NCBI RefSeq assembly: GCF_023701945.1 | Contig: NZ_JABAEF010000003.1 | Span: forward strand, 62,001-126,000 | Length of the DNA: 64,000 nucleotides | DNA from: Rhizobium sp. CG5 | GTDB taxonomy: Bacteria; Pseudomonadota; Alphaproteobacteria; Rhizobiales; Rhizobiaceae | Reading direction: 5' to 3' | Part shown: positions 19,096 to 27,298 of the stretch, one piece after another | How positions within the stretch are numbered: the stretch's first letter is position 1 | Layout: each line of letters starts with the position of its first letter | Position numbers and translations under genes: made by a program | The notes under the pieces: generated by a model | The model's input: the letters and a program-made list of their open reading frames with translations, nothing else | Told to the model about the DNA's origin: nothing | The model's database searches: none

Positions 19096-20325
19096 ATGTA
19101 TGAATTCGCCATCGCCTGGGAATGGCTGGGGCTTGCCGTACGCTGGCTGCATGTCATCACGGCCATCGCCTGGATCGGCTCCTCCTTCTATTTCATTGCG
19201 CTGGATCTGGGCCTCGTCAAACGCCCGCATCTGCCCGCCGGCGCCTATGGCGAGGAATGGCAGGTGCATGGCGGCGGCTTCTACCACATCCAGAAATACC
19301 TGGTGGCGCCGGCCTCGATGCCGGAACACCTGACCTGGTTCAAATGGGAGGCCTATACCACCTGGCTCTCCGGCTTTGCCCTGCTCTGCGTGGTCTATTA
19401 CGGCGGCGCCGACCTGTTCCTGATCGATCGCCATGTGCTGGATGTCACCGAATGGCAGGCGATCGGCCTGTCGGTCGCATCGCTCGCCATTGGCTGGATC
19501 TTCTACGACCAGCTCTGCAAGTCTCCCCTTGGCCGCAACACCTGGGGCCTGATGGTGCTGCTCTATCTCGCCCTGATCGCCATGGCCTGGGGCTATACGC
19601 AGATCTTCACCGGCCGCGCCGCCTTCCTGCATCTCGGCGCCTTTACCGCCACCATCATGTCGGCCAATGTGTTCTTCATCATCATCCCGAACCAGAAGAT
19701 CGTGGTGGCCGACCTGATCGCCGGCCGCACGCCCGATCCGAAATACGGCGTGATCGCCAAGCAGCGCTCGCTGCACAACAACTACCTGACGCTGCCCGTC
19801 ATCTTCTTCATGCTGTCCAACCATTATCCGCTGGCCTTTGCCACCGCCTATAACTGGATCATCGCCGCGCTGGTCTTCCTGATGGGCGTCACCATCCGCC
19901 ACTGGTTCAACACCACGCACGCGAGAAAGGGGCGGCCGACATGGACCTGGATCGCCACAACCGTCATCTTCATCGTCATCATGTGGCTGTCGACCGTGCA
20001 GAAGCCGCCGGTGGAGACGGAAACGGCTGTTGCGCCCAGCAATCTGCGCTTTGCCGAGAACGTGCATTTCACCGCTGCCCGTGACATCGTCCAGTCGCGC
20101 TGTTCGATGTGCCATGCGGCCGAGCCGGTCTGGGAAGGCGTCGTTCGTCCGCCGAAGAACGTCAAGCTGGAAACCGATGCGGACATCACCGCGCATGCCC
20201 GCGAAATCTATATCCAGGCCGGCCGCAGCCACGCCATGCCGCCCGGAAATATCACCGAAGTGACGGCTGACGAGCGGGCTCTGCTGTCCGCCTGGTTCGA
20301 AAGCGCCGTGGAAGGCAAGATGTAA
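19096..20325 (+). CDS. puuD: PuuD membrane urate hydroxylase with cytochrome c domain
   Basis: The 409-residue protein has an N-terminal membrane domain of about eight helices starting WLGLAVRWLHVITAIAWIG. Its C-terminal cytochrome c domain binds haem through Cys336, Cys339 and His340 (CSMCH). PuuD is the membrane-bound urate oxidase first described in Agrobacterium; it turns urate into 5-hydroxyisourate and passes electrons to the respiratory chain instead of making peroxide. I place the start at ATG 19096 after an AAAGGGA site. Its stop TAA overlaps the guaD ATG by one base. Confidence 0.92.
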   Translation: MYEFAIAWEWLGLAVRWLHVITAIAWIGSSFYFIALDLGLVKRPHLPAGAYGEEWQVHGGGFYHIQKYLVAPASMPEHLTWFKWEAYTTWLSGFALLCVVYYGGADLFLIDRHVLDVTEWQAIGLSVASLAIGWIFYDQLCKSPLGRNTWGLMVLLYLALIAMAWGYTQIFTGRAAFLHLGAFTATIMSANVFFIIIPNQKIVVADLIAGRTPDPKYGVIAKQRSLHNNYLTLPVIFFMLSNHYPLAFATAYNWIIAALVFLMGVTIRHWFNTTHARKGRPTWTWIATTVIFIVIMWLSTVQKPPVETETAVAPSNLRFAENVHFTAARDIVQSRCSMCHAAEPVWEGVVRPPKNVKLETDADITAHAREIYIQAGRSHAMPPGNITEVTADERALLSAWFESAVEGKM

Positions 20326-21635
20326 TGACCGAAACACTGATCCGCGGCCGCCTGCTCACCTTCCGCCGCGCGCCGCTCGATGCCGCCGACACCGAGAGTT
20401 TTATCTACGAGACCGACGGCGCACTGCTGATGTCCGACGGCGTGATCCAGGCCTTTGGCGCCTATGCGGATGTCAAGGCCAAGGCAGAGGATGGCGTCGA
20501 AGAGATCGACCACCGGCCACACCTGATCCTGCCCGGCTTCATCGACACCCATGTGCATTTCCCGCAGATGCAGGTGATCGGCTCCTATGCCGCCAACCTG
20601 CTGGAATGGCTGAACACCTATACCTTCCCCGAGGAGTGCCGTTTCGTCGAGAAGGCCCATGCGGAACGCATCGCCGTGCATTTCTTTGACGAATTCCTGC
20701 GCAACGGCACCACGACGGCGGTCGCCTATTGCTCCGTGCACAAGACGTCTGCCGATGCCTTTTTTGCCGAAAGCCTGAAACGCGGCACGCGCATGATCGC
20801 CGGCAAGGTGATGATGGACCGCAACGCGCCGCAGGGCCTGCTCGACACGCCCGAAATGGGCTATGACGAAACCCGAGCGGTGATTGCCGACTGGCACGGC
20901 AAGGGTCGCAATCATGTGGCCATCACGCCGCGCTTTGCCATCACCTCGACGCCGCAGCAGATGGAACGCACCCAGGCGCTCGCGGAGGAATTTCCCGATC
21001 TGCATATCCAGACCCATCTGTCGGAAAACCACGACGAGATCGCCTATACCGCAACGCTCTATCCCGACGCCATCGACTACACCGATATCTACGCCCATTA
21101 CGGATTGCTGGGGCCGAAAACCCTGCTCGGCCATGCCATCCATCTCTCGGACCGCGAGGCGGACGCGATCAGCGAGGCCGGCGCGATTGCCGTGCACTGC
21201 CCGACCTCGAACCTCTTTTTAGGCTCCGGTCTGTTTCCGCTGAAAGCGTTGAAGCGCCGGGACAAGCCGCTGCGCATCGCCGTCGCCACCGATATCGGCG
21301 GCGGCTCGAGCTATTCCATGCTGAAGACCATGGACGAGGCCTACAAGATCCAGCAATTGCTCGGCGAGCGGCTCAATCCGCTCGAAAGCTTCTACCACAT
21401 GACGCTCGGCAATGCCGAAGCCCTCTCTCTCAGCGACAAGATCGGCACGCTGGAGCCCGGAACCGATGCCGATGTCATCGTGCTGAACGCCTTTGCCACG
21501 CCGGCCATGGCACTGCGCATGGAAACCGTGAAAACCCTTGGCGAGGAACTGTTTCTGCTGCAGACATTGGGAGACGATCGCGCCATCGTCGAAACCTATG
21601 TCGCCGGGAGAGCATCTAAGCCCAACGCTATTTGA
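20325..21635 (+). CDS. guaD: Guanine deaminase
   Basis: The 436-residue amidohydrolase converts guanine to xanthine and ammonia. Zinc ligands and family motifs are all visible: PGFIDTHVHFPQ near residue 67, the METHLSEN-like IQTHLSENHDE near 230, GHAIHLSDRE and the late VATDIGGGSSYSML. It is translationally coupled to puuD (TAATG). It feeds xanthine to the xdhAB enzyme encoded upstream. Confidence 0.94.
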   Translation: MTETLIRGRLLTFRRAPLDAADTESFIYETDGALLMSDGVIQAFGAYADVKAKAEDGVEEIDHRPHLILPGFIDTHVHFPQMQVIGSYAANLLEWLNTYTFPEECRFVEKAHAERIAVHFFDEFLRNGTTTAVAYCSVHKTSADAFFAESLKRGTRMIAGKVMMDRNAPQGLLDTPEMGYDETRAVIADWHGKGRNHVAITPRFAITSTPQQMERTQALAEEFPDLHIQTHLSENHDEIAYTATLYPDAIDYTDIYAHYGLLGPKTLLGHAIHLSDREADAISEAGAIAVHCPTSNLFLGSGLFPLKALKRRDKPLRIAVATDIGGGSSYSMLKTMDEAYKIQQLLGERLNPLESFYHMTLGNAEALSLSDKIGTLEPGTDADVIVLNAFATPAMALRMETVKTLGEELFLLQTLGDDRAIVETYVAGRASKPNAI

Positions 21636-21640
21636 ATCTG

Positions 21641-21682
21641 GTTTTTCTGGAGAAAAACGGGGTACCGGTGGATCGATACCCC
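21641..21682. other. Two tandem inverted repeats after guaD
   Basis: GTTTTTCT-GG-AGAAAAAC (21641-21658) is a perfect palindrome. It is followed at once by GGGGTA and TACCCC arms (21659-21664 and 21677-21682). Together they could form a transcription stop or mark the edge of the AT-richer stretch that follows. No T run follows, so terminator activity is uncertain. Confidence 0.4.
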
Positions 21683-21708
21683 ATTAGCTTGGGAGGTCTA
21701 AGAACTGA

Positions 21709-21957
21709 TCAATTCTTCTTCTCGACAGCCGCAACGCCCACTTTCGCGGTATTCGTCTGGTGTGATGCTGCATTGCACTCACCCCTCTCTGAATAGATTA
21801 ACGCTGCTATTGTCACTAAGGCAGCGACAATAAGACCTGATATGACATCCGCCACGATCCTTTTCGGCGGAAACCACTTTTCGTCTTGAACGCTGGACTG
21901 AAGATTTTCCTTCAGTTTGCGATCAAGCAGTTTTTCGAAATCGGGATGCATTTGCAT
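21709..21957 (-). CDS. Small single-span membrane protein, unknown
   Basis: The 82-residue protein has a charged N-terminal half (KLLDRKLKENLQ) and one membrane helix (about residues 37-55, VISGLIVAALVTIAALIY), then a short polar tail. The base composition is clearly more AT-rich than the flanking genes. I do not recognise the family. Codon pattern and lack of neighbours on the same strand suggest recent acquisition. A weak ribosome binding site (AGGAACGAAAG) lies upstream. Confidence 0.5.
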   Translation of the reverse strand: MQMHPDFEKLLDRKLKENLQSSVQDEKWFPPKRIVADVISGLIVAALVTIAALIYSERGECNAASHQTNTAKVGVAAVEKKN

Positions 21958-22273
21958 CTGTCTTTCGTTCCTGTGCCCTCGTTCGATTCAGGGGGGGCCA
22001 GTTCCCTGCTTTCGCCCGCTAAGGGCAAAAAAGTTGTGCTGAATTCATAGGCGACCTCCTGTGTTGGTCAGGCTGATTCCTGACGGTATAAATCGCTACC
22101 TTAGGGCTAATGTATAGTTGGTAACGATCTATTTACTCATCTAGCTCAAAGTCCGACATAGGTCAACACTGATCAACTTTGTCTGACAAAGGTTGACGTA
22201 GTTATCCCCAAACGCTATGTGTATTTACGAGATTCAATAGGTTCCGAGCTCTGCCGGAACAGGAGCTAGACCC
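21958..22273. other. AT-richer intergenic stretch
   Basis: These 316 bases hold the divergent promoter regions of the two small orphan genes on either side. I see short repeated GTCAAC/GTTGAC-type words near 22160-22200 (GGTCAACACTGATCAAC and GTTGACGTAG) but no convincing gene, RNA or terminator. Confidence 0.4.
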
Positions 22274-22558
22274 ATGACAAACCCCGTCACAAATAAAACG
22301 AACACATCCGATTCGATTGCAGATAACCCCGAAGTCAGCCGCTCCCCCTATCCAAGGGTGACAGTTCGTCTGACCGGCGATGTCGGGGCAGCAATCTCTG
22401 AGATTCAGGAAGCAACTCATGCTTCCTCGCCGAGCGAAGTCATCCGACGGGCGATTCTCATATACCACACAATGGTAAAGCAAAAAATGCAAGGCAACAA
22501 TACATACATTGAGAAAATCAAAGGCGAAACAATAACTAAAGTCCCAATTCTACTATGA
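22274..22558 (+). CDS. Ribbon-helix-helix-like small protein
   Basis: The 94-residue protein has a strand-helix-helix pattern in its middle (PRVTVRLTGDVGAAISEIQE, then SPSEVIRRAILIYHTMV) resembling ribbon-helix-helix DNA-binding proteins. The first 25 residues are polar and probably disordered. AGGAG lies eight bases before the ATG, so the gene looks real. Base composition is low in GC. No toxin partner follows: the next gene is a K+ channel on the same strand, 38 bases on. Confidence 0.6.
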   Translation: MTNPVTNKTNTSDSIADNPEVSRSPYPRVTVRLTGDVGAAISEIQEATHASSPSEVIRRAILIYHTMVKQKMQGNNTYIEKIKGETITKVPILL

Positions 22559-22596
22559 TTTTCGTATCTCTAGCAACATAAAGGCTTTGATATTTG

Positions 22597-23028
22597 ATGA
22601 TCATCAATCTGTTCGTCGGCACGCTGATGATCTCGCTGACCGTCATCATCCACACCTTCGGGCTGATGGCGGTCACCCATGCGATGAACTGGATCACCGG
22701 CCGGATCCGCATCGAAGGGCATCGCAGCCGGATTCTGGCGATGAACACCGTGGTGATCGGCATTTTCGCGGTGCTGACGGCGGAAATTTGGCTCTGGGCG
22801 ATATGTTATGATCTGATCGGCGTGGTTGCCGACTTTCCGACCGCCCTCTATTTTTCCACCACCACCTTTGCCACCGTCGGCTACGGCGACGTGATCGCCG
22901 ATCCGCATTGGCGCATGCTCTCGGCGCTGGAAGGCATCAACGGATTTCTGCTGATCGGCTGGTCGACCGCCTATCTGGTGGCGGCCGGCATGAGGGTCGG
23001 CCCCTTCCGCTCGGGCGAGCATTTCTGA
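22597..23028 (+). CDS. Two-helix potassium channel family protein
   Basis: The 143-residue protein has hydrophobic helices at about residues 1-28, 45-75 and 110-135. Between the last two lies the K+ selectivity filter TVGYGD (residues 93-98, in TTTFATVGYGDVIADP). This is the Ion_trans_2 plan: a tetrameric inner-membrane channel with no regulatory RCK domain. I start at ATG 22597; a TTG one codon upstream is also open. Confidence 0.82.
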   Translation: MIINLFVGTLMISLTVIIHTFGLMAVTHAMNWITGRIRIEGHRSRILAMNTVVIGIFAVLTAEIWLWAICYDLIGVVADFPTALYFSTTTFATVGYGDVIADPHWRMLSALEGINGFLLIGWSTAYLVAAGMRVGPFRSGEHF

Positions 23029-23071
23029 CACGGCCCGACGACAAGACTCCGATCGGACATGGACTTGACAA

Positions 23072-23091
23072 TCTACCTACTAGTTGGTAGA
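23072..23091. promoter_or_regulatory. Operator upstream of tetR (23100)
   Basis: TCTACCTACTAGTTGGTAGA is a near-perfect palindrome lying nine bases before the TetR start codon. Its reverse complement differs at only two of 20 positions from the site at 23720-23739 upstream of the next gene, which points to one repressor acting on both. Confidence 0.8.
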
Positions 23092-23099
23092 CAAGCGCC

Positions 23100-23684
23100 A
23101 TGAGCAATCTTTCGACCACATCGGACCAAATTCTGCAGCACGCCCGCACATTGATCGTCGCCGGTGGCTATAATGGCTTCAGCTATGCCGACATCGCCAA
23201 ACTGGTCGGCATTCGCAATGCCAGCATCCACCATCACTTTCCCAGCAAGGCAGATCTGGTCCGCACGCTGGTCAATCGCTATCGGCAGGACGCGGAAGCG
23301 GGATTGGCCAAACTCGAACAGCATATCGTTGACCCGCTCGCACAATTGCGCGCCTATCTCGGCTATTGGGAAGCGTGCATCCTGGACAATACCGCTTCCT
23401 TCTGTGTCTGCGCCCTGCTGGCGGGCGAAGCACAGCTTCTGCCCGAGGAGGTCCACGTCGAGGTCAAGGCGCACTTCAGAAGCCTGTCGGCATGGCTGAC
23501 GCGGGTGATGGAACGCGGCGCCAGCCAAGGTGTGCTCTCCTTGAGCGCAACGCCGGAGGCCGAAGCGGAAGCATTTTTGGCGACCGTGCATGGCGCCATG
23601 CTGTCGGCCCGCGCCTATGGCAATCCGCAGATCTTCGGCATTGTGACAGGGACGCTTCTGCACCGGATCTTACCCAAAGCCTGA
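23100..23684 (+). CDS. TetR/AcrR-family regulator (autoregulated)
   Basis: The 194-residue protein has a TetR helix-turn-helix (about residues 8-55; YADIAKLVGIRNASIHHHFPSKADLV) and a C-terminal TetR_C-type domain containing a conserved CVCALLAGEAQLLP stretch. Matching palindromes lie directly upstream of its own start and upstream of the following membrane-protein gene, so it very probably represses both. The inducer is unknown; the cysteine pair at about residue 102-104 could be a redox or electrophile sensor, which is a guess. Confidence 0.88.
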   Translation: MSNLSTTSDQILQHARTLIVAGGYNGFSYADIAKLVGIRNASIHHHFPSKADLVRTLVNRYRQDAEAGLAKLEQHIVDPLAQLRAYLGYWEACILDNTASFCVCALLAGEAQLLPEEVHVEVKAHFRSLSAWLTRVMERGASQGVLSLSATPEAEAEAFLATVHGAMLSARAYGNPQIFGIVTGTLLHRILPKA

Positions 23685-23719
23685 ACGAACCCGCCAGACA
23701 GGTATTTTTCGCCATCGAA

Positions 23720-23739
23720 CCTACCAATTAGTAGGTAGA
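23720..23739. promoter_or_regulatory. Operator upstream of membrane protein gene (23806)
   Basis: CCTACCAATTAGTAGGTAGA (palindromic core CTACCAATTAGTAGGTAG) matches the complement of the site at 23072-23091 at 18 of 20 positions. It lies about 67 bases before the start codon of the downstream gene, in a promoter position. Confidence 0.8.
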
Positions 23740-23805
23740 CTTCACGAAACGCCGCTGCCTCAATCCCAAGACGAATGAGCAGCGCCCACAGAAAAGGACA
23801 TCGAC

Positions 23806-24294
23806 ATGTTCGGAATCTCTCCTCTCGGCTGGGTACACACCCTCGGCAGCCTGCCGGCCATTCCCCTGGCCATCTATATGTTCGCCCGCTACGGACGGAT
23901 CGCGCCGCGCACCACGGCGGGCGCGGTCTATTTCGTGTCGATGCTGATCGGCGCTCTCACCGTGTTCCTGGTGGCCCACCAGGCCGCAAGCCCGGTCATC
24001 GGCGCGGTCACGCTTGTTTTCCTGCTGGCGGGCTATGCCGTCGGCCATGTCTCTGTCTTGGGCAAGGCAGCGCGCTACCTGGAAACGATCTTCCTCAGCC
24101 TGACGGCCTTTTTGCTGATGGTGCCGGCCGTCAGCGAAACCCTTCGCCGCGTGCCCGACGGCCACCCCATCGTCACGGACCTGAATTCGCCGATTCTACT
24201 CGGCGCCCAGGCAGCCCTTGCCGCCATGCTGGTCGTTGGTCTGACCGCGCAGATGATCCTGTTGCGCCGCGAGGGCCGCAGACTGAGCCGATAG
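23806..24294 (+). CDS. Small polytopic membrane protein, TetR target
   Basis: The 162-residue protein has four to five hydrophobic helices (about residues 10-28, 40-60, 65-85, 95-115 and 130-152) and a basic C-terminus. I do not recognise a named family, though it resembles DUF2306-like or SdpI-like small membrane proteins. The operator upstream is nearly identical to that of the preceding TetR gene, so its expression is probably switched by the TetR ligand. Confidence 0.65.
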   Translation: MFGISPLGWVHTLGSLPAIPLAIYMFARYGRIAPRTTAGAVYFVSMLIGALTVFLVAHQAASPVIGAVTLVFLLAGYAVGHVSVLGKAARYLETIFLSLTAFLLMVPAVSETLRRVPDGHPIVTDLNSPILLGAQAALAAMLVVGLTAQMILLRREGRRLSR

Positions 24295-24321
24295 CCGCGG
24301 CCAGTGGCCTACGCTGTGCAT

Positions 24322-24356
24322 GGGACAACAGGTAAAAAAACTTTACCTGCCGTCCC
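24322..24356. promoter_or_regulatory. Large inverted repeat upstream of lldD
   Basis: Inner arms CAGGTAAA and TTTACCTG (24329-24336 and 24342-24349) are nested in outer arms GGGAC and GTCCC (24322-24326 and 24352-24356). It lies 69 bases before the lldD start codon and 28 bases after the preceding gene. It may be an operator for lldD or a hairpin that ends the upstream transcript; there is no T run. Confidence 0.5.
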
Positions 24357-24424
24357 TCGTCCCATTCACAAGCCTTCCGGGCTCATGCTAGGTCTTGAGG
24401 ACACGCAGTTGCAGGGCAGGTCCG

Positions 24425-25570
24425 ATGGCAAATCCTCTCGAAATCTCCGATCTCAAGCGCCTGGCAAAACGCCGGGTGCCAAAACTGTTCTTCGACTATG
24501 CCGATAGCGGCGCCTATTCGGAATCGACCTATCGCGCCAACGAATCCGATTTTACCCGCATCAAGCTGCGCCAGCGCGTCATGGTCGACATGACCAACCG
24601 GTCGCTGGCCACCACCATGGTCGGCCAGCCCGTCTCCATGCCGGTGGCCCTGTCGCCGACCGGGCTGACCGGCATGCAGCATGCCGATGGCGAAATGCTG
24701 GCGGCACAAGCGGCGGAAGAGTTCGGCGTGCCGTTCACCCTGTCGACCATGAGCATCTGCTCGATCGAGGACGTGGCGTCCGTTACCACCAAGCCGTTCT
24801 GGTTCCAGCTCTACGTGATGCGCGACCGCGATTTCGTGATGAACCTGATCGATCGCGCCAAGGCCGCCAATTGCTCGGCCCTGGTGCTGACCGCCGACCT
24901 GCAGATCCTCGGCCAGCGCCACAAGGACCTGCGCAACAGCCTGTCCGCCCCGCCGCGGCTGACGCCGAAGCACCTCTTCCAGATGGCCATGCGGCCGCGC
25001 TGGTGCTGGGACATGATGCAGACCAACCGCCGCACCTTCCGCAACATCCACGGCCATGCCAAGAACGTCTCGGACCTTGCCTCGCTCGGCGCCTGGACGG
25101 CCGAACAGTTCGATCCGCAGCTGTCCTGGAAGGATGTCGCGTGGATCAAGGAGCGCTGGGGCGGCAAGCTGATCATCAAGGGCATTCTCGACCCGGAAGA
25201 CGCCCGCATGGCCGCCGATACCGGCGCCGACGCCATCATCGTCTCCAACCATGGCGGCCGCCAGCTCGACAGCGCCCATTCGTCGATCGCCATGCTACCG
25301 CGCATCGTCGATGCGGTCGGTGACCGGATCGAAGTGCATATGGATGGCGGCATCCGCTCCGGCCAGGACGTGCTGAAGGCCATGGCGCTCGGCGCCAAGG
25401 GCACCTATATCGGCCGCCCCTTCCTCTACGGCCTCGGCGCCATGGGCAAGCCGGGCGTCACCAAAGCGCTGGAGATCATCCGCAAGGAACTCGACATCAC
25501 CATGGCGCTCTGCGGCAAGCGGCTGATCACCGAGGTCGACCGCGACATCATTGCCGACAGCCCGTTCTGA
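24425..25570 (+). CDS. lldD: FMN-dependent alpha-hydroxy-acid dehydrogenase (L-lactate dehydrogenase)
   Basis: The 381-residue TIM-barrel flavoprotein has family motifs in order: N-terminal PKLFFDYADSGAYSE, SPTGLTGMQHADGE, QLYVMRDR, and the active-site SNHGGRQLD with catalytic His276, then DGGIRSGQDVLKA and GRPFLYGLGA. It oxidises L-lactate to pyruvate and feeds electrons to the respiratory chain. I place the start at ATG 24425, giving a length close to LldD of other bacteria. Glycolate or mandelate as substrate cannot be ruled out. Confidence 0.85.
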   Translation: MANPLEISDLKRLAKRRVPKLFFDYADSGAYSESTYRANESDFTRIKLRQRVMVDMTNRSLATTMVGQPVSMPVALSPTGLTGMQHADGEMLAAQAAEEFGVPFTLSTMSICSIEDVASVTTKPFWFQLYVMRDRDFVMNLIDRAKAANCSALVLTADLQILGQRHKDLRNSLSAPPRLTPKHLFQMAMRPRWCWDMMQTNRRTFRNIHGHAKNVSDLASLGAWTAEQFDPQLSWKDVAWIKERWGGKLIIKGILDPEDARMAADTGADAIIVSNHGGRQLDSAHSSIAMLPRIVDAVGDRIEVHMDGGIRSGQDVLKAMALGAKGTYIGRPFLYGLGAMGKPGVTKALEIIRKELDITMALCGKRLITEVDRDIIADSPF

Positions 25571-25583
25571 AAGGCGTCAGGTC

Positions 25584-25850
25584 TCAGTAATGCATCCGGC
25601 ATTGGGCGACGATCAGCATCTGACCATCGCCCTCGCCGCGGACTGTGTAGACGAGCCGGTGCTCCTGCGTGATCCGACGCGACCACCAGCCCTTCAACGG
25701 CCAGCGCAATGGTTCCGGCTTGCCGATCCCGTCGAAGGGATGGCGCAGCGCGTCACGGATCAATTCGTTGATCCGGTTGACGATCTTTGCATCGGTATCC
25801 TGCCAGTAGAGATAATCCTGCCAGGCATGCGCGTACCACGCCAACAGCAT
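25584..25850 (-). CDS. yoeB: YoeB-family mRNA interferase toxin
   Basis: The 88-residue protein matches YoeB closely: AWQDYLYWQDTDAKIVNRIN at the start, PFDGIGKPEPL in the middle, and the catalytic C-terminal segment SRRITQEHRLVYTV ending CRMHY (family C-termini end with a tyrosine). YoeB cuts mRNA on the ribosome. It follows its antitoxin gene with six bases between. Confidence 0.95.
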   Translation of the reverse strand: MLLAWYAHAWQDYLYWQDTDAKIVNRINELIRDALRHPFDGIGKPEPLRWPLKGWWSRRITQEHRLVYTVRGEGDGQMLIVAQCRMHY

Positions 25851-25856
25851 CGGCGC

Positions 25857-26129
25857 TTACTCCGCCGCAGATCTTGGCTCGATCAGGTCTTTGAAATCGA
25901 TAGGGCCCGCCGCATCGATGTCCTGCACCGCCGTCAGCAGGCGCGCGGCATTAATAGGCGAGGACAGCAGATGCAGGGTCTCCATCATCCCCTCATATTC
26001 GTCCTTGTCGACGATCACGACCGACGGCTTGTCGCGGCGGACGATTTCGACCGGCACACGATCACGCGTCACCCGATCCAGCAGACCGGCCAGTTCTTCG
26101 CGGGCTTTCGAAAACATGATGGTCTGCAT
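25857..26129 (-). CDS. yefM: YefM-family antitoxin
   Basis: The 90-residue Phd/YefM protein has the SKAREELAGLLDRV DNA-binding start, PVEIVRRDKPSVVIVDKDEYEGMMETLHLL in the middle, and an acidic tail that should bind YoeB. I place the start at ATG 26129, seven bases after GGAGGAG; the frame is open to 26180 across the operator. It should repress its own operon through the palindrome at 26140-26171. Confidence 0.93.
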   Translation of the reverse strand: MQTIMFSKAREELAGLLDRVTRDRVPVEIVRRDKPSVVIVDKDEYEGMMETLHLLSSPINAARLLTAVQDIDAAGPIDFKDLIEPRSAAE

Positions 26130-26139
26130 GGCAACTCCT

Positions 26140-26171
26140 CCAGACCTGTACAGTATGCGGTACAGGTCTGG
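26140..26171. promoter_or_regulatory. Palindromic operator of yefM-yoeB
   Basis: Perfect 12-bp arms (CCAGACCTGTAC and its complement) are separated by eight bases. The left arm contains TGTACA (26147-26152), the core hexamer known for YefM-YoeB binding in E. coli. The element ends ten bases before the yefM start codon. Confidence 0.8.
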
Positions 26172-26191
26172 AAAAGGCAAGAACGGCTGTT

Positions 26192-26938
26192 CTACCCGAC
26201 CCAGCCGCTCGACAGCGCATTGGCCCAGCTCGGCCGCCCGCGGTCGGCGGCAAGCCTGGACATGGCCATGTGGTCATAGGGCACCAGCCTGGAGGTCACC
26301 GACCAGCCCTGCGCGGTCTCGTCGAGGATGGCATAGGAGGCAAGCGGCGTCGCTGTCTCCACCTTGTGGTAATAGGGCAGATCGTCGTCATAGCCGGGAC
26401 CGCCGACGCTGCCCGGATTGACGATCATCCGGCCGTCGGAGAGCATGACGACCCGCGGAATATGGGAATGGCCGCAGAGGATCAGGCGCTGCTGGACCCC
26501 GCCTGCCAGCGCCTCGATCTCGGCGCGCGGCCGCAGATGCACATGACCTTCGGCGCTGACGCCTTCGAGCCAGTAGGTATGGTCGCTTTTCGGCGTGGCA
26601 TGGCAGAGGAACACCGCGTCGCGCCAGACCGTCGAAAACGGCAGGGTCTTCAGCCAGTCGAGATGGGCGGGCCTCAGCTGTGCAAAAGCGTCGGCCTCCC
26701 ATTCGTGCATCGTGCCTTCGGCATGTTCGATCAGGTAGCGGTCGTGATTGCCGCTGACGGTCACAAGGTCCAGCGACAGCAGGAGGTCGGCCGTGCGGCC
26801 CGCATCGAGCGGTCCCGACAGGCAGTCGCCAAGATTGACGATCTCGCTGATTGCGATGCCCTGCTGGCGGATGTCGGCCAGCACCGCTTCCAGTGCCAGA
26901 TGGTTGCCGTGGACGTCGGCAATGGCGGCGAAACGCAT
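26192..26938 (-). CDS. Metallophosphoesterase (YfcE/DUF2436-like)
   Basis: The 248-residue protein has the calcineurin-like metal motifs in order: IADVHGN (residues 6-12), NLGDCLSGP, SGNHDRY, CHATPKSD and CGHSHIP. It is a two-metal phosphodiesterase or phosphatase of the cytoplasm with unknown substrate. It lies three bases after uraH, whose stop region carries the GGGAG ribosome binding site for it, so it is the last gene of the ureide operon. Confidence 0.88.
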   Translation of the reverse strand: MRFAAIADVHGNHLALEAVLADIRQQGIAISEIVNLGDCLSGPLDAGRTADLLLSLDLVTVSGNHDRYLIEHAEGTMHEWEADAFAQLRPAHLDWLKTLPFSTVWRDAVFLCHATPKSDHTYWLEGVSAEGHVHLRPRAEIEALAGGVQQRLILCGHSHIPRVVMLSDGRMIVNPGSVGGPGYDDDLPYYHKVETATPLASYAILDETAQGWSVTSRLVPYDHMAMSRLAADRGRPSWANALSSGWVG

Positions 26939-26941
26939 GGC

Positions 26942-27298
26942 TCAGCTCCCGCGATAGGTGGAATAGCCATAGGGCGACAAAAGCAGCGGCACATGGTAAT
27001 GGGCCGTCGGATCGCTGATGCCGAAGCGGATCGGGATGACGTCGAGGAACGGCGGATCGGTGAGCGCCGCGCCGCTGCCGCGCAGATAGTCGCCGGCATG
27101 AAACAGCAGCTCGTATTGCCCGACCTGGACGGTCTCCGCCGTCAGGATCGGCCCGCCGTCGACGCGGCCATCGGCATTGGTAAACACCGTGGTGATCAGA
27201 TCCGCCCCCTCGTCTTTCATGCGCAACAGCTGGATCTTCATGCCTTCGGCAGGTTTGCCGAGCGCCGTATCGAGTACATGGGTGGTCAGACCGGTCAT
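26942..27298 (-). CDS. uraH: 5-hydroxyisourate hydrolase (transthyretin-related)
   Basis: The 118-residue protein hydrolyses 5-hydroxyisourate to OHCU. All family marks are present: [14 protein letters not shown] at the N-terminus, [10 protein letters not shown] in the middle, [19 protein letters not shown] at the end with the YRGS signature. It overlaps the end of allA by four bases (ATGA). Confidence 0.95.
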   Translation of the reverse strand: MTGLTTHVLDTALGKPAEGMKIQLLRMKDEGADLITTVFTNADGRVDGGPILTAETVQVGQYELLFHAGDYLRGSGAALTDPPFLDVIPIRFGISDPTAHYHVPLLLSPYGYSTYRGS

